Below, piece by piece: positions 34,973-42,927 of a DNA stretch of 46,992 nucleotides. The translations under genes and the position numbers were made by a program. Below the pieces are notes generated by a model. It was not told the origin of the DNA. It did not search any database and saw only the letters and a program-made list of their open reading frames with translations. Position 1 is the first letter of the stretch, and every line of letters begins with the position of its first letter. Source of the DNA: Paraburkholderia humisilvae (GTDB taxonomy: Bacteria > Pseudomonadota > Gammaproteobacteria > Burkholderiales > Burkholderiaceae); assembly GCF_902859855.1 (NCBI RefSeq), contig NZ_CADIKH010000049.1, positions 1-46,992 of the forward strand, written 5' to 3'.

Positions 34973-36559
34973 CTATGGGTGAGAGGCGTGGTTGTCGTTG
35001 GCACGGTCGGCACCGTTGATATCGACCGCATCGGGCTGTGTCAGCGACAGGCCGAGTTGCGCGCGGCGTGCGAGCCAGGGCGATGCGCGGTAGCGCGGGT
35101 CGCCGAGTACCGTGTACAGGTTGCGCAGGATCGTCAGGATGCACTTGGCGCCGAGCGCGTCGCCAAGTGCGAGCGGGCCGCGTGGGTAGCCGAGACCGAG
35201 CGTCACCGCGAGATCGATGTCTTGCGGCGTCGCGATCTGCCGCTGCGCGATATCGCAGCCGATATTCACGATCGTCGCGACCACGCGTTGCGCAACGAAG
35301 CCCGTCGAATCGCGAATCATCGTGACCGGCACGCCATCGGCGGCGAACAGCGCGTGCGCGGTGTCGCGGGCGGCGCGCGTGGTCGCGGGGGTGGTCATCA
35401 GCGTGCGGCGCTGCGTGCCGACCAGCGGAAACAGCGTATCGACGGCAACGACACGCGTCGCGTCGAGCTGTTCGTCGAGCGCGGCGGTGGTCGCATCGAG
35501 TCCGAACGGCGTGACGACGATCAGCGCGTCGGCGGCGGGTGTCGTGCCGGTGTCGAGCGGGACGCCGGCCTTCGTAACGAGCGCTTGCACGGCGTCATGC
35601 GCTTGCAGGTGCCGCTGGCTGATCCAGACGCGTTGCGGCAGCACAGTCGGCGCTGGCGTTTCCACAGGCGCCTGCTGCTTGCCATCGACATATCGATAAA
35701 ACCCTTCGCCGGCCTTGCGCCCGATCAGCCCGCCTGCGAGCCGCGTCGCGGTAATCGGCGACGGAGTGAAGCGCGGCTCTTCGTAGAACTGGTGGTAGAT
35801 CGATTCCATCACCGGATGCGACACGTCGAGCGCGGTGAGATCGAGCAGTTCGAACGGCCCGAGCCGGAAGCCTGCCTGTTCGCGCATGATCCGATCGACG
35901 TCGACGAAGCTCGCGACGCCTTCGTCGACGATCCGCAGGCCCTCGGTGTTCATGCCGCGCCCGGCGTGATTGACAATAAAGCCGGGCATATCCTTCGCGC
36001 GCACCGGCGTGTGGCCCATGTGGCGGGCCAGATCGATCAGCGCGTCACCGGCAGCCGGGTCGGTGCGCAAGCCGTCGATCACCTCGACAACTTTCATCAA
36101 CGGCACCGGGTTGAAAAAGTGATAGCCGGCCACGCGCGACGGATCGGTGCAGCCCGCGGCGATCGCGGTAATCGACAGCGACGAGGTATTCGACGCGAGT
36201 ACGCAGCGGCCGCTGACGATGGTCTCGAGCTCGCGAAAGAGCGCACGCTTTGCGTCGAGCTTTTCGACGATCGCTTCGACGACCAGATCGCAATCGGCGA
36301 ACTCCGGGAGCGCCTGCGCGCCGGACACGGCGGCAAGCGCAGTGCGCGCGCCGCTATCGTCGAGCTTGCCTTTCGCGGTCAGTTTCGCGAAGGTATCCGC
36401 AAGATAGTCGCGCGCAGCGCCGACCGCGGCCGGGTTCGTGTCGAACAGACGCACCTTCAACCCGGCGAGCGCCGCGATCTGCGCGATGCCGCGACCCATC
36501 GCGCCGGTGCCGACGATGCCGATGGTCCCGATGCGGAACTGGCGAGAGATTGGGGTCAT
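34973..36559 (-). CDS. 3-hydroxyacyl-CoA dehydrogenase (PaaH-like, two C-terminal domains)
   Basis: The 528-residue enzyme oxidises (S)-3-hydroxyacyl-CoA to 3-oxoacyl-CoA with NAD. The Rossmann fold begins GIVGTGAMGRGIAQIA (about 15-30). The family signature GYHFFNPVPLMKVVEVI lies near residue 150, followed by two 3HCDH C-terminal domains; the second is marked by DSTGFVAQRVVATIVN. This duplicated layout matches PaaH-type enzymes of phenylacetate and adipyl-CoA degradation. It is first in the minus-strand operon, and its start at 36559 lies 44 bases from the palindrome at 36603-36614. The true substrate is not determined. Confidence 0.9.
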   Translation of the reverse strand: MTPISRQFRIGTIGIVGTGAMGRGIAQIAALAGLKVRLFDTNPAAVGAARDYLADTFAKLTAKGKLDDSGARTALAAVSGAQALPEFADCDLVVEAIVEKLDAKRALFRELETIVSGRCVLASNTSSLSITAIAAGCTDPSRVAGYHFFNPVPLMKVVEVIDGLRTDPAAGDALIDLARHMGHTPVRAKDMPGFIVNHAGRGMNTEGLRIVDEGVASFVDVDRIMREQAGFRLGPFELLDLTALDVSHPVMESIYHQFYEEPRFTPSPITATRLAGGLIGRKAGEGFYRYVDGKQQAPVETPAPTVLPQRVWISQRHLQAHDAVQALVTKAGVPLDTGTTPAADALIVVTPFGLDATTAALDEQLDATRVVAVDTLFPLVGTQRRTLMTTPATTRAARDTAHALFAADGVPVTMIRDSTGFVAQRVVATIVNIGCDIAQRQIATPQDIDLAVTLGLGYPRGPLALGDALGAKCILTILRNLYTVLGDPRYRASPWLARRAQLGLSLTQPDAVDINGADRANDNHASHP

Positions 36560-36602
36560 GGTGTCGTTTGTCTCCAGTTTGTCTCCATGCTTATCTAAAA
36601 TA

Positions 36603-36614
36603 GCACGATCGTGC
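36603..36614. promoter_or_regulatory. Palindromic operator candidate between the beta-oxidation operon and GST gene
   Basis: GCACGATCGTGC is a perfect 12-bp palindrome in the 119-base divergent region, directly after TAAAAT (36596-36601). It shares ACGATCGT with the site at 27066-27077. Fatty-acid degradation genes of proteobacteria are often controlled by TetR-type repressors at such sites; which one acts here is not shown. Confidence 0.55.
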
Positions 36615-36678
36615 CGACTGACCCGCACGCCTTCGGACGCGGGCAATGCCAATGCCTGACGATAAAGGGAGACATCGA

Positions 36679-37326
36679 ATGATCAAGTTATGCGGCTTTG
36701 CGCTCTCGAACTATTACAACAAAGTCAAGTTTGTGCTACTCGAACACGAGATCCCATTTGAAGAAGAGACTGTACTCGCGAGTCAGGACGAAGCCGTGCT
36801 CGCGCATTCCCCGCTCGGCAAGGTGCCTTTTCTGATCACGGAGCACGGCAGCCTGTGCGAGTCTCAAGCAATACTCGAGTACCTCGCCGCATGCTATCCG
36901 GAGAGGGCGATTTTTTCGCGCGACCCGTGGCAAGCAGCGAAGGAGCGGGAAATGATTCTGCTGGTCGATGTCCAGCTCGAGCTGATCGCGCGCAATCTGT
37001 ATAAGCAGGCGTTTTTCGGCGGCACGGTCACCGATGCGACGAAAGGGCGCGTCGAGAAGCTGCTGACACGGCATATATGCGGTTTCAAGCGGCTTGCGCA
37101 GTTCGGTCCGTATCTGCGCGGAGACACGTTTGGGGTCGCCGACTTCAGCGGCTTCGTGCATCTGCCGCTTGTCGGTCTCGCCACGCAACAGGTCTATGGA
37201 CGCGACTTTCTGCTCGATGCGGGCGTCAACTGGAAGCGCTACTGGACGATCATCAATGCGCGTCCGGCCGCGCAGCGTGTGACGGCGGACCGCAAGGCGT
37301 ATATGGACGCGACGCGGAAGACGTAA
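36679..37326 (+). CDS. Glutathione S-transferase family protein
   Basis: The 215-residue protein has an N-terminal thioredoxin-like domain (MIKLCGFALSNYYNKVKFVL, then LGKVPFL and SLCESQAILEYLA, the glutathione-binding cis-Pro and ES motif) and a C-terminal helical domain with the N-capping pattern GVADFSGFV. ATG 36679 follows GGGAGA. It is divergent from the beta-oxidation operon across a shared palindrome. Its electrophilic or CoA-linked substrate is unknown. Confidence 0.88.
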   Translation: MIKLCGFALSNYYNKVKFVLLEHEIPFEEETVLASQDEAVLAHSPLGKVPFLITEHGSLCESQAILEYLAACYPERAIFSRDPWQAAKEREMILLVDVQLELIARNLYKQAFFGGTVTDATKGRVEKLLTRHICGFKRLAQFGPYLRGDTFGVADFSGFVHLPLVGLATQQVYGRDFLLDAGVNWKRYWTIINARPAAQRVTADRKAYMDATRKT

Positions 37327-37416
37327 CGCGGCCCCGTGCCGCTTGCTGCATCGACGGAGCGTTTCAGTTCTGTCGCGTTCCGTTACGTGGCGGCAAGCAT
37401 GCCCGCAAGCGCGGTG

Positions 37417-38589
37417 TCACAGACGCGCGAGGCGCTCGAGCGCGGTCGCCAGTGTTGCTTCCTGCTTCGCAAAGCAGAAGCGCACGACACCCGATTCATG
37501 CGGCTCGTGATAAAACGCGGACACGGGAATCGCCGCGACGCCGATCTCGCGCGTGAGCCACTGCGCGAAGTCGGCTTCCGGCAGATCGCTGATCGCCGAG
37601 TAATCGACGCACTGAAAGTACGTGCCCGTGCACGGCAACAGGTGGAAGCGCGAATGCGCAAGACCGGCGCGGAAGAAGTCGCGCTTCTTCTGGTAGAACG
37701 CGGGCAGGTTCAGGTACGGCGCCGGGTCCTGCATGTAGTGCGCAAGGCCCAACTGCATCGGTGTGTTCACCGTGAACACGTTGAACTGATGCACCTTGCG
37801 GAACTCGGCGGTCAACGCCGCGGGCGCCGCGACGTAGCCGACCTTCCAGCCCGTCACGTGATACGTCTTGCCGAAGCTCGACACGACGAAGCTGCGCTGC
37901 GCAAGCTCCGGATAGCGCGCGACGCTTTCGTGCGGCGCGCCGTCGTACACCATGTGCTCGTACACCTCGTCGGACAGGATCAACACGCTCGTGCCGCGCA
38001 CGATCGCTTCGAGCTTGCGCATGTCGTCCGTGCGCCAGACCGTGCCGGTCGGATTGTGCGGCGTGTTGATCACGATCAGCCGGGTCTTCGGTGTGATCGC
38101 GGCGGCGAGCTTGTCGAACGGAATCGCATAGTCGGGCGCATCGAGCGTGACGAACACCGGCTTGCCGCCCGCGAGCTCGATTGACGGCAGATAGCTGTCG
38201 TAAGTCGGCTCGATCACGATGACTTCGTCGCCCGGATGCACCGCGCACAGGATCGCGGTCAGCAGCGCTTGCGTCGCACCCGCGGTGACAGTGATCTCGC
38301 TCGCCGCATCGTAGCGGCGGCCGTACAGGTTCGCGATTTTCTCCGCAATCGCTTCGCGCAGCGGCGCGACGCCCGCCATCGGCGGGTACTGGTTATGGCC
38401 CGAGCGCATCGCTTCCGTCACCGCATCGATAATGCGCGGGTCGCATTCGAAATCCGGAAAGCCCTGACCGAGGTTCACCGCGTTTTTCTCGACCGCGAGC
38501 GCGCTCATGACGGTGAAGATGGTCGTGCCGACGGCCGGCAGACGGGACGGAAACGTAGGCGTGGTGGGCATGTCGTTCGGTGCATTCAT
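37417..38589 (-). CDS. PLP-dependent aminotransferase, class I (methionine/aromatic type)
   Basis: The 390-residue enzyme has the fold type I aspartate aminotransferase layout: NLGQGFPDF near 40, HNQYPPMAG for the N-terminal loop, NTPHNPTG (175-182), SDEVYEH, and the PLP lysine Lys241 in SSFGKTYHVTGWK. It resembles E. coli YbdL, a methionine aminotransferase, so it may return 2-oxo-4-methylthiobutyrate to methionine. The start at 38589 (MNAPNDMPTT) is chosen by similarity; no clear ribosome binding site is visible and Met at 38571 is possible. Confidence 0.85.
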   Translation of the reverse strand: MNAPNDMPTTPTFPSRLPAVGTTIFTVMSALAVEKNAVNLGQGFPDFECDPRIIDAVTEAMRSGHNQYPPMAGVAPLREAIAEKIANLYGRRYDAASEITVTAGATQALLTAILCAVHPGDEVIVIEPTYDSYLPSIELAGGKPVFVTLDAPDYAIPFDKLAAAITPKTRLIVINTPHNPTGTVWRTDDMRKLEAIVRGTSVLILSDEVYEHMVYDGAPHESVARYPELAQRSFVVSSFGKTYHVTGWKVGYVAAPAALTAEFRKVHQFNVFTVNTPMQLGLAHYMQDPAPYLNLPAFYQKKRDFFRAGLAHSRFHLLPCTGTYFQCVDYSAISDLPEADFAQWLTREIGVAAIPVSAFYHEPHESGVVRFCFAKQEATLATALERLARL

Positions 38590-38667
38590 GGCGCTGGTCG
38601 GGAGTGGGAGCAAAGAGTGCGGGATGATCGGATCAGTACGTTGTCTCGTCAGCGTGTTTTTGTGCTG

Positions 38668-39240
38668 CTATGCGGGTGCCGGCTCGTCATGCATGGACAG
38701 ACCTGCGTCGACGAATTGTGCCGGCTGCGCGATCCGGAAGCCGAAGTCCCGTGCGATACGACGCGCGAGCTTCAGCACCGCGCGGTCTTTCGATATGAGC
38801 CAGTGCGCGTGGCCCGCGTGCGCGAGCTCGATAAACTTCTGGTCGTCGCGATCCTTGCATTGCGGCAGCGGCGGTGCAGCGCTCGCGTCATCACGCGGCG
38901 CGGGTTCGATCAGCTGCGTCAAACGTGCAACCGTCGCGAGCGCGGCCTGTTTGTCGACCGCGCGTTTTTCGAACTGCGGATAGTCGAGCACATAGGCCAG
39001 CTCGGCGAGGCAGCGCGCGTCGATCAGCGCGCACAGCGCGCCGCGTTCGAGCGCGGCGCGGATCGGGCGCGTGAGCGGATCGTCGAACACGAGGATATCG
39101 ATCCATACGTTCGAATCGAGCACGATCCGTTGCGTATCCGACGTCACATTCGCTGGTGCGGCGGGTTGCACGGCAGGCGACACAGGCATTGGCGCAACGG
39201 GCGCAGGGCGCGGGGCAAGGGAACCGGGCATGCGTGACAT
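38668..39240 (-). CDS. PIN-domain protein (PIN_3, putative ribonuclease)
   Basis: The 190-residue protein has a proline-rich N-terminus (about 1-38) followed by a PIN domain. Acidic residues that would bind magnesium are seen in VLDSNVWIDI, in LIDARCLAEL and in KDRDDQKFIELA, and SKDRAVLKLA completes the pattern. The family is annotated as a toxin of toxin-antitoxin pairs, but no small antitoxin gene lies next to it, so I do not call it a TA system. It sits between the aminotransferase and the divergent yaaA. Confidence 0.82.
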   Translation of the reverse strand: MSRMPGSLAPRPAPVAPMPVSPAVQPAAPANVTSDTQRIVLDSNVWIDILVFDDPLTRPIRAALERGALCALIDARCLAELAYVLDYPQFEKRAVDKQAALATVARLTQLIEPAPRDDASAAPPLPQCKDRDDQKFIELAHAGHAHWLISKDRAVLKLARRIARDFGFRIAQPAQFVDAGLSMHDEPAPA

Positions 39241-39244
39241 TCGC

Positions 39245-39250
39245 TACAAT
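39245..39250 (+). promoter_or_regulatory. Candidate -10 box of yaaA
   Basis: TACAAT lies 49 bases before the yaaA start, inside the 5' end region of the divergent PIN gene. No good -35 box is present, so an activator may be needed. Confidence 0.45.
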
Positions 39251-39271
39251 CGGGCTTTCGTCTTTTGACCG

Positions 39272-39290
39272 TCAGGCACGGCGTGCCTGA
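39272..39290 (+). promoter_or_regulatory. Perfect inverted repeat in the yaaA leader
   Basis: TCAGGCACG (39272-39280) and CGTGCCTGA (39282-39290) are perfect inverted 9-bp arms around one G. The repeat ends 8 bases before the yaaA ATG, where a ribosome binding site would normally be; none is visible. It could be an operator or an RNA hairpin controlling translation. Confidence 0.6.
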
Positions 39291-39298
39291 AAACCCCT

Positions 39299-40081
39299 AT
39301 GATAATCGTTCTGTCGCCGGCGAAATCGCTCGACTACGAAACCCCGCCGCACGTCAGCAAGCATACGATTCCCGATTTCGTCGACGATGCAGCCGAACTG
39401 ATCGGCGGCTTGCGCGGTCTGTCGCCGCAGCAGATCGCAACGCTGATGAGCCTCTCCGATCCGCTCGCGCAACTGAATTTCCAGCGTTATGCGGACTGGT
39501 CTCCGCGCTTTCATACGGGCAACGCGAAGCAGGCGGTGCTCGCGTTCAACGGCGATGTCTATGAAGGTCTGAACGCGCGCACGTTGTCAGCCGCCGATCT
39601 CGACTATGCGCAGCAGCACGTGCGCGTGCTGTCCGGTTTGTACGGGCTGCTGCGGCCGCTCGATCTGCTGCAGCCCTACCGGCTCGAAATGGGCACCCGC
39701 TTGCCGAATGCGCGCGGCAAGGACCTGTACGCGTTCTGGGGCGAGCGCATCACGCATGCATTGAACGCGCAGCTAAAGCACAACAAGGGCGCGGCGCGCG
39801 TGTTGATCAATTGCGCTTCCGGCGAGTACTTCAAATCGGTGAAAACGAAGCTGCTCGACGCGCCGGTCGTCACGCCTGTGTTCGAAGACTGGAAGGGCGG
39901 TCGCTACAAGGTGATCAGCTTTCACGCGAAGCGTGCGCGCGGGTTGATGGCGCGCTTTGCGGTCGAGCATCGAATTGCCGCGCCCGAGGGACTGAAAAAC
40001 TTCAATGCGGACGGCTATGCATTCGATGCCGACGCATCGAGCGACGGCACTTATGTCTTTCGCCGGCGCGTTTCGAGCTAA
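39299..40081 (+). CDS. yaaA: Peroxide stress protein YaaA
   Basis: The 260-residue UPF0246 protein starts MIIVLSPAKSLDYETP, the hallmark of YaaA, and has LSGLYGLLRPLDLLQPYRLEMG and LINCASGEYFKSV. In E. coli YaaA lowers intracellular free iron during peroxide stress and is controlled by OxyR; it has DNA-binding ability in vitro. ATG 39299 lacks a normal ribosome binding site and is preceded by a 19-bp inverted repeat. The M14 peptidase gene follows after 45 bases on the same strand. Confidence 0.94.
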   Translation: MIIVLSPAKSLDYETPPHVSKHTIPDFVDDAAELIGGLRGLSPQQIATLMSLSDPLAQLNFQRYADWSPRFHTGNAKQAVLAFNGDVYEGLNARTLSAADLDYAQQHVRVLSGLYGLLRPLDLLQPYRLEMGTRLPNARGKDLYAFWGERITHALNAQLKHNKGAARVLINCASGEYFKSVKTKLLDAPVVTPVFEDWKGGRYKVISFHAKRARGLMARFAVEHRIAAPEGLKNFNADGYAFDADASSDGTYVFRRRVSS

Positions 40082-40126
40082 CGGCGCGCCGCAACCCGCA
40101 GCAACGGATACGGGCAGGAATACACG

Positions 40127-41317
40127 ATGACGCTTTCCATCACGAGCAACTTCGACGCCGGCGCAATCGACGTGCTGTCCTGCGAGCAGGCCGACGATAT
40201 TCGTCTGCGCGTGCGTCGCGACAGTCACGCGGAATTTGCGCAATGGTTCTACTTCTGCGTGTCGGGCGTACGTGGCCAGCGCTGCGTGATGAAGTTCGAG
40301 AACGCGGGCGACTGCGCGTTCGCCGAAGGATGGCGCAACTATCATGCGATGGCGAGCTACGATCGCGTGAACTGGTTCCGCGTGCCGACCACATACGACG
40401 GCCGTGTGATGACGATCGATCACACGCCGGACTTCGACCGCATTTACTACGCGTACTTCGAACCGTATAGCGAAGAGCGTCACGCGGAATTTCTCGGCGC
40501 GGTGCAGCAGATGCCGCATGCGACGCTGACGGCGCTCGGCAAAACGATTGAAGGCCGTCCGGTCTCGATGCTGAGACTCGGCGTGCCGGAAGCGGACGAC
40601 GCGGTTGCAGCAGGCGTCGCCGGCTCCGCGGCGCGCGCGAAAAAGAAGCGGATCTGGATCGTCGCGCGCCAGCATCCGGGCGAAACGATGGCGGAATGGT
40701 TCGTCGAAGGGCTCGTCAAGCGGCTCGCCGGCTGGGGCGACTGGGTGGGCGATCCGGTCGCGCGCAAGCTCTACGATCATGCGGTGTTCCATATCGTGCC
40801 GAACATGAATCCGGACGGCAGCGTGCACGGCAACCTGCGCACCAATGCGGCCGGCGCGAATCTGAACCGCGAGTGGATGGAGCCCGATGCGACGCGCAGC
40901 CCCGAAGTGCTGGTCGTGCGCGACGCGATTCGCGCGACGGGTTGCGATCTGTTCTTCGATATTCATGGCGACGAAGTGCTGCCGTATGTGTTCGTCGCCG
41001 GCTCGGAGATGCTGCCGGGCTTTACCGAGCAGCAGGCGCGCGAGCAGAAGGCGTTTATCGAAGCGTTCAAGCAGGCGAGTCCCGATTTCCAGGACAAGTA
41101 CGGATACGAAGCGAGCAAATACCGGCAGGATGCGCTGCGGCTCGCGTCGAAATTTATCGGCAATGAGTTCGGCTGTCTGTCGCTCACGCTCGAGATGCCG
41201 TTCAAGGACAACGCCAACCTTCCTGACGAGCGCGTGGGCTGGAACGGCGAGCGCAGTGCGGCGCTTGGCGCCGCGATGCTGCACGCGATCCTGCGGCACG
41301 TGGAAACGTTCGCCTGA
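40127..41317 (+). CDS. M14 metallocarboxypeptidase, cytosolic carboxypeptidase (CCP)-like
   Basis: The 396-residue protein joins an N-terminal beta-sandwich (about 1-130, with FAQWFYFCVSGV and YDRVNWFRVPTTYDG) to an M14 peptidase domain. The zinc ligands His183 and Glu186 (RQHPGETMAEW), His280 (FDIHGDE) and catalytic Glu356 (LTLEMPFKD) are in place. The layout matches eukaryotic cytosolic carboxypeptidases that remove glutamate side chains from tubulin; bacterial homologues are less studied. It has no signal peptide, so it acts in the cytoplasm. The substrate is unknown. Confidence 0.88.
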   Translation: MTLSITSNFDAGAIDVLSCEQADDIRLRVRRDSHAEFAQWFYFCVSGVRGQRCVMKFENAGDCAFAEGWRNYHAMASYDRVNWFRVPTTYDGRVMTIDHTPDFDRIYYAYFEPYSEERHAEFLGAVQQMPHATLTALGKTIEGRPVSMLRLGVPEADDAVAAGVAGSAARAKKKRIWIVARQHPGETMAEWFVEGLVKRLAGWGDWVGDPVARKLYDHAVFHIVPNMNPDGSVHGNLRTNAAGANLNREWMEPDATRSPEVLVVRDAIRATGCDLFFDIHGDEVLPYVFVAGSEMLPGFTEQQAREQKAFIEAFKQASPDFQDKYGYEASKYRQDALRLASKFIGNEFGCLSLTLEMPFKDNANLPDERVGWNGERSAALGAAMLHAILRHVETFA

Positions 41318-41339
41318 CGCGTAGTGTCGTTGCGATTGC

Positions 41340-41380
41340 GCGCAGGCGGCAACGGGTCGTGCTGCGGCCTGCGCTTCGTT
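41340..41380 (+). terminator. Terminator-like hairpin between convergent genes
   Basis: GCGCAGGC (41340-41347) pairs with GCCTGCGC (41367-41374), followed by TTCGTTT. The T-run is interrupted, so the terminator is weak. It lies 22 bases after the M14 peptidase gene, before the convergent gene ends at 41381. Confidence 0.5.
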
Positions 41381-42058
41381 TCAATGCTTCTTCTTCGTGG
41401 TCGACGATGTTGTCTTGTGCGTAGTCGACTTTGTTGCAGACGTCTTCGCGGTCGCGGTTTTGCCAGTCGGCTTCACGCTGGATTTCGCGGTCTTCGTGCT
41501 GCTTTTCTTTGCCCCCTTGCCTGACACCTGCCTGGTCGAGGAAGCCTTGCCGTGCGCCACGTGCCGGCCATGCGCACTCGCCGTTGTGTGGCTTGGCGCT
41601 GGCCGTAAAGGCGGCACCGGGTCGTTCCATGAGAACGCCAGCATCTGCGTGCCGACGTAGCCGCAGCGGAAGTGCAGTGGGTCCGGGTCGCCGCCGTCGG
41701 TGCGAATACCCACACCGTCGACGGTCACGATACTGTCGACCTTCACGCGTTGCTTGCCTTCGTCAAACGAGTCGTTCCATGGCGTGACTGACGAATGCAC
41801 ATCGTCGAACGCGGTGGGCGGGTATTCGACGCGGTCGAATGCGGTGGACGTGCTCGCGACAAAGCTGCCGTGCGCGGCGCAATCGGCGACGAGCGGATCG
41901 GCATGCATGTCGTTGATGAACTGATAGACGAGCTGATTGTGTTGCTCGAGCTGATCCGCCAACGCAAGAGTGGGACACGCGAGCGCTACGCCCGCTGCCC
42001 ATACCGCGATCCGGCCGACCAACCGCAGCAACCGGCGCGGTACGTTGGTGCGATCCAT
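41381..42058 (-). CDS. Exported protein with lysine-rich, histone-H1-like tail
   Basis: The 225-residue protein has a signal peptide (hydrophobic 15-32, ending LALA before Asp35). A compact middle domain of about 110 residues holds two cysteines (VADCAAHGSF and HFRCGYVG) that could form a disulfide in the periplasm. The last 65 residues are almost all Lys, Thr, Ser, Ala and end KKKH, like a histone H1 or DNA-binding tail but on an exported protein. I do not recognise the family firmly; a relation to BspC-type periplasmic proteins of Burkholderia is possible. No ribosome binding site is obvious. Confidence 0.7.
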   Translation of the reverse strand: MDRTNVPRRLLRLVGRIAVWAAGVALACPTLALADQLEQHNQLVYQFINDMHADPLVADCAAHGSFVASTSTAFDRVEYPPTAFDDVHSSVTPWNDSFDEGKQRVKVDSIVTVDGVGIRTDGGDPDPLHFRCGYVGTQMLAFSWNDPVPPLRPAPSHTTASAHGRHVAHGKASSTRQVSGKGAKKSSTKTAKSSVKPTGKTATAKTSATKSTTHKTTSSTTKKKH

Positions 42059-42242
42059 CTTGTAATAAGTGATGCGTTCTTCACACGCATGAAACGCGAT
42101 CTGAGCGCAGTAGAAGCGATAAATCTGAAACGGGATTGAGACATCAGTTCAGTAAGATGCGGCGACGTCGAACCGAGTTCAATCGTGGCACAAATATTTT
42201 GCGGTTTCGTGATCGGTCTGCGGGGAACGTTACGCGGGGAGA

Positions 42243-42926
42243 TCAGGTGCGCGGACCGCCGAGACGATAGCGTCGTACGTCATAGGTCGTGACCCACGCA
42301 GGCCGATAGACCGCGATCAGCGCCGTGGCCATGCCGGTGAACCATGCCTCGCCCGACGCGAGCAAAAATACGCTGAACGCGTAGCCGGCGGGGATCACCT
42401 TCGGCGAACCGTCGGATAGACCGACATGGGTGGCCAACGCGGCGGCGGACGCGACCGTCACCGCGATGGCCGGCGCCACGAAGCCCTGACCGACGATGAA
42501 CATGAACAGGCTGCGCGGCAACCAGGCTTTGCCGATACGCTGCAGCAGCGCTGACACGCCGACCGGCAACGCGCCGAACACAAGAAAGGTTAGCGCGATG
42601 CCTTGCCACGGCGCATCGAAGACGATCGCCGCGAGGCCGGCGACCGCGGCCATCGCCAGCAGCGCAAGCGCCCAGTCGAACAACGTGACGACAAGCGTTG
42701 CGCCGAGCAGATGGATCACGGTGCCGTCCTCGAGCCACGCATTGCTTGCCCACAGCACCGACACCGCGACGATGATCGCGAGCCACACGTGCTGCAACAC
42801 CGAGTCTTGAAGACGTTTGAAAGGGTTCTTCAACAGCGCGAGCGCGAGCACCACCGCAGCGGCAATCCAGCCACCGGCAGCGACCCATAGCGGAAGCGGA
42901 GTATAGAAGAAACCCATGCGTCTCAT
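42243..42926 (-). CDS. CbiM-like energy-coupling factor membrane protein, divergent
   Basis: The 227-residue protein has six to seven predicted membrane helices and resembles the CbiM/NikM substrate-binding subunit of cobalt and nickel ECF transporters. The canonical N-terminal Met-His-Ile metal-binding sequence is missing; the N-terminus is MRRMGFFYTPLPLW. No CbiN, CbiQ or CbiO gene is nearby. It starts one base after the stop of the LuxR-type gene (TAATATG), so the two are translationally coupled. The substrate may differ from Co or Ni. The start at 42926 is chosen over 42917 for ribosome binding site spacing. Confidence 0.72.
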   Translation of the reverse strand: MRRMGFFYTPLPLWVAAGGWIAAAVVLALALLKNPFKRLQDSVLQHVWLAIIVAVSVLWASNAWLEDGTVIHLLGATLVVTLFDWALALLAMAAVAGLAAIVFDAPWQGIALTFLVFGALPVGVSALLQRIGKAWLPRSLFMFIVGQGFVAPAIAVTVASAAALATHVGLSDGSPKVIPAGYAFSVFLLASGEAWFTGMATALIAVYRPAWVTTYDVRRYRLGGPRT

Positions 42927-42927
42927 A

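Noticed and set aside
38668..39240. Toxin-antitoxin locus
   Set aside because: Only the PIN protein is present; no small antitoxin ORF lies next to it on either strand.
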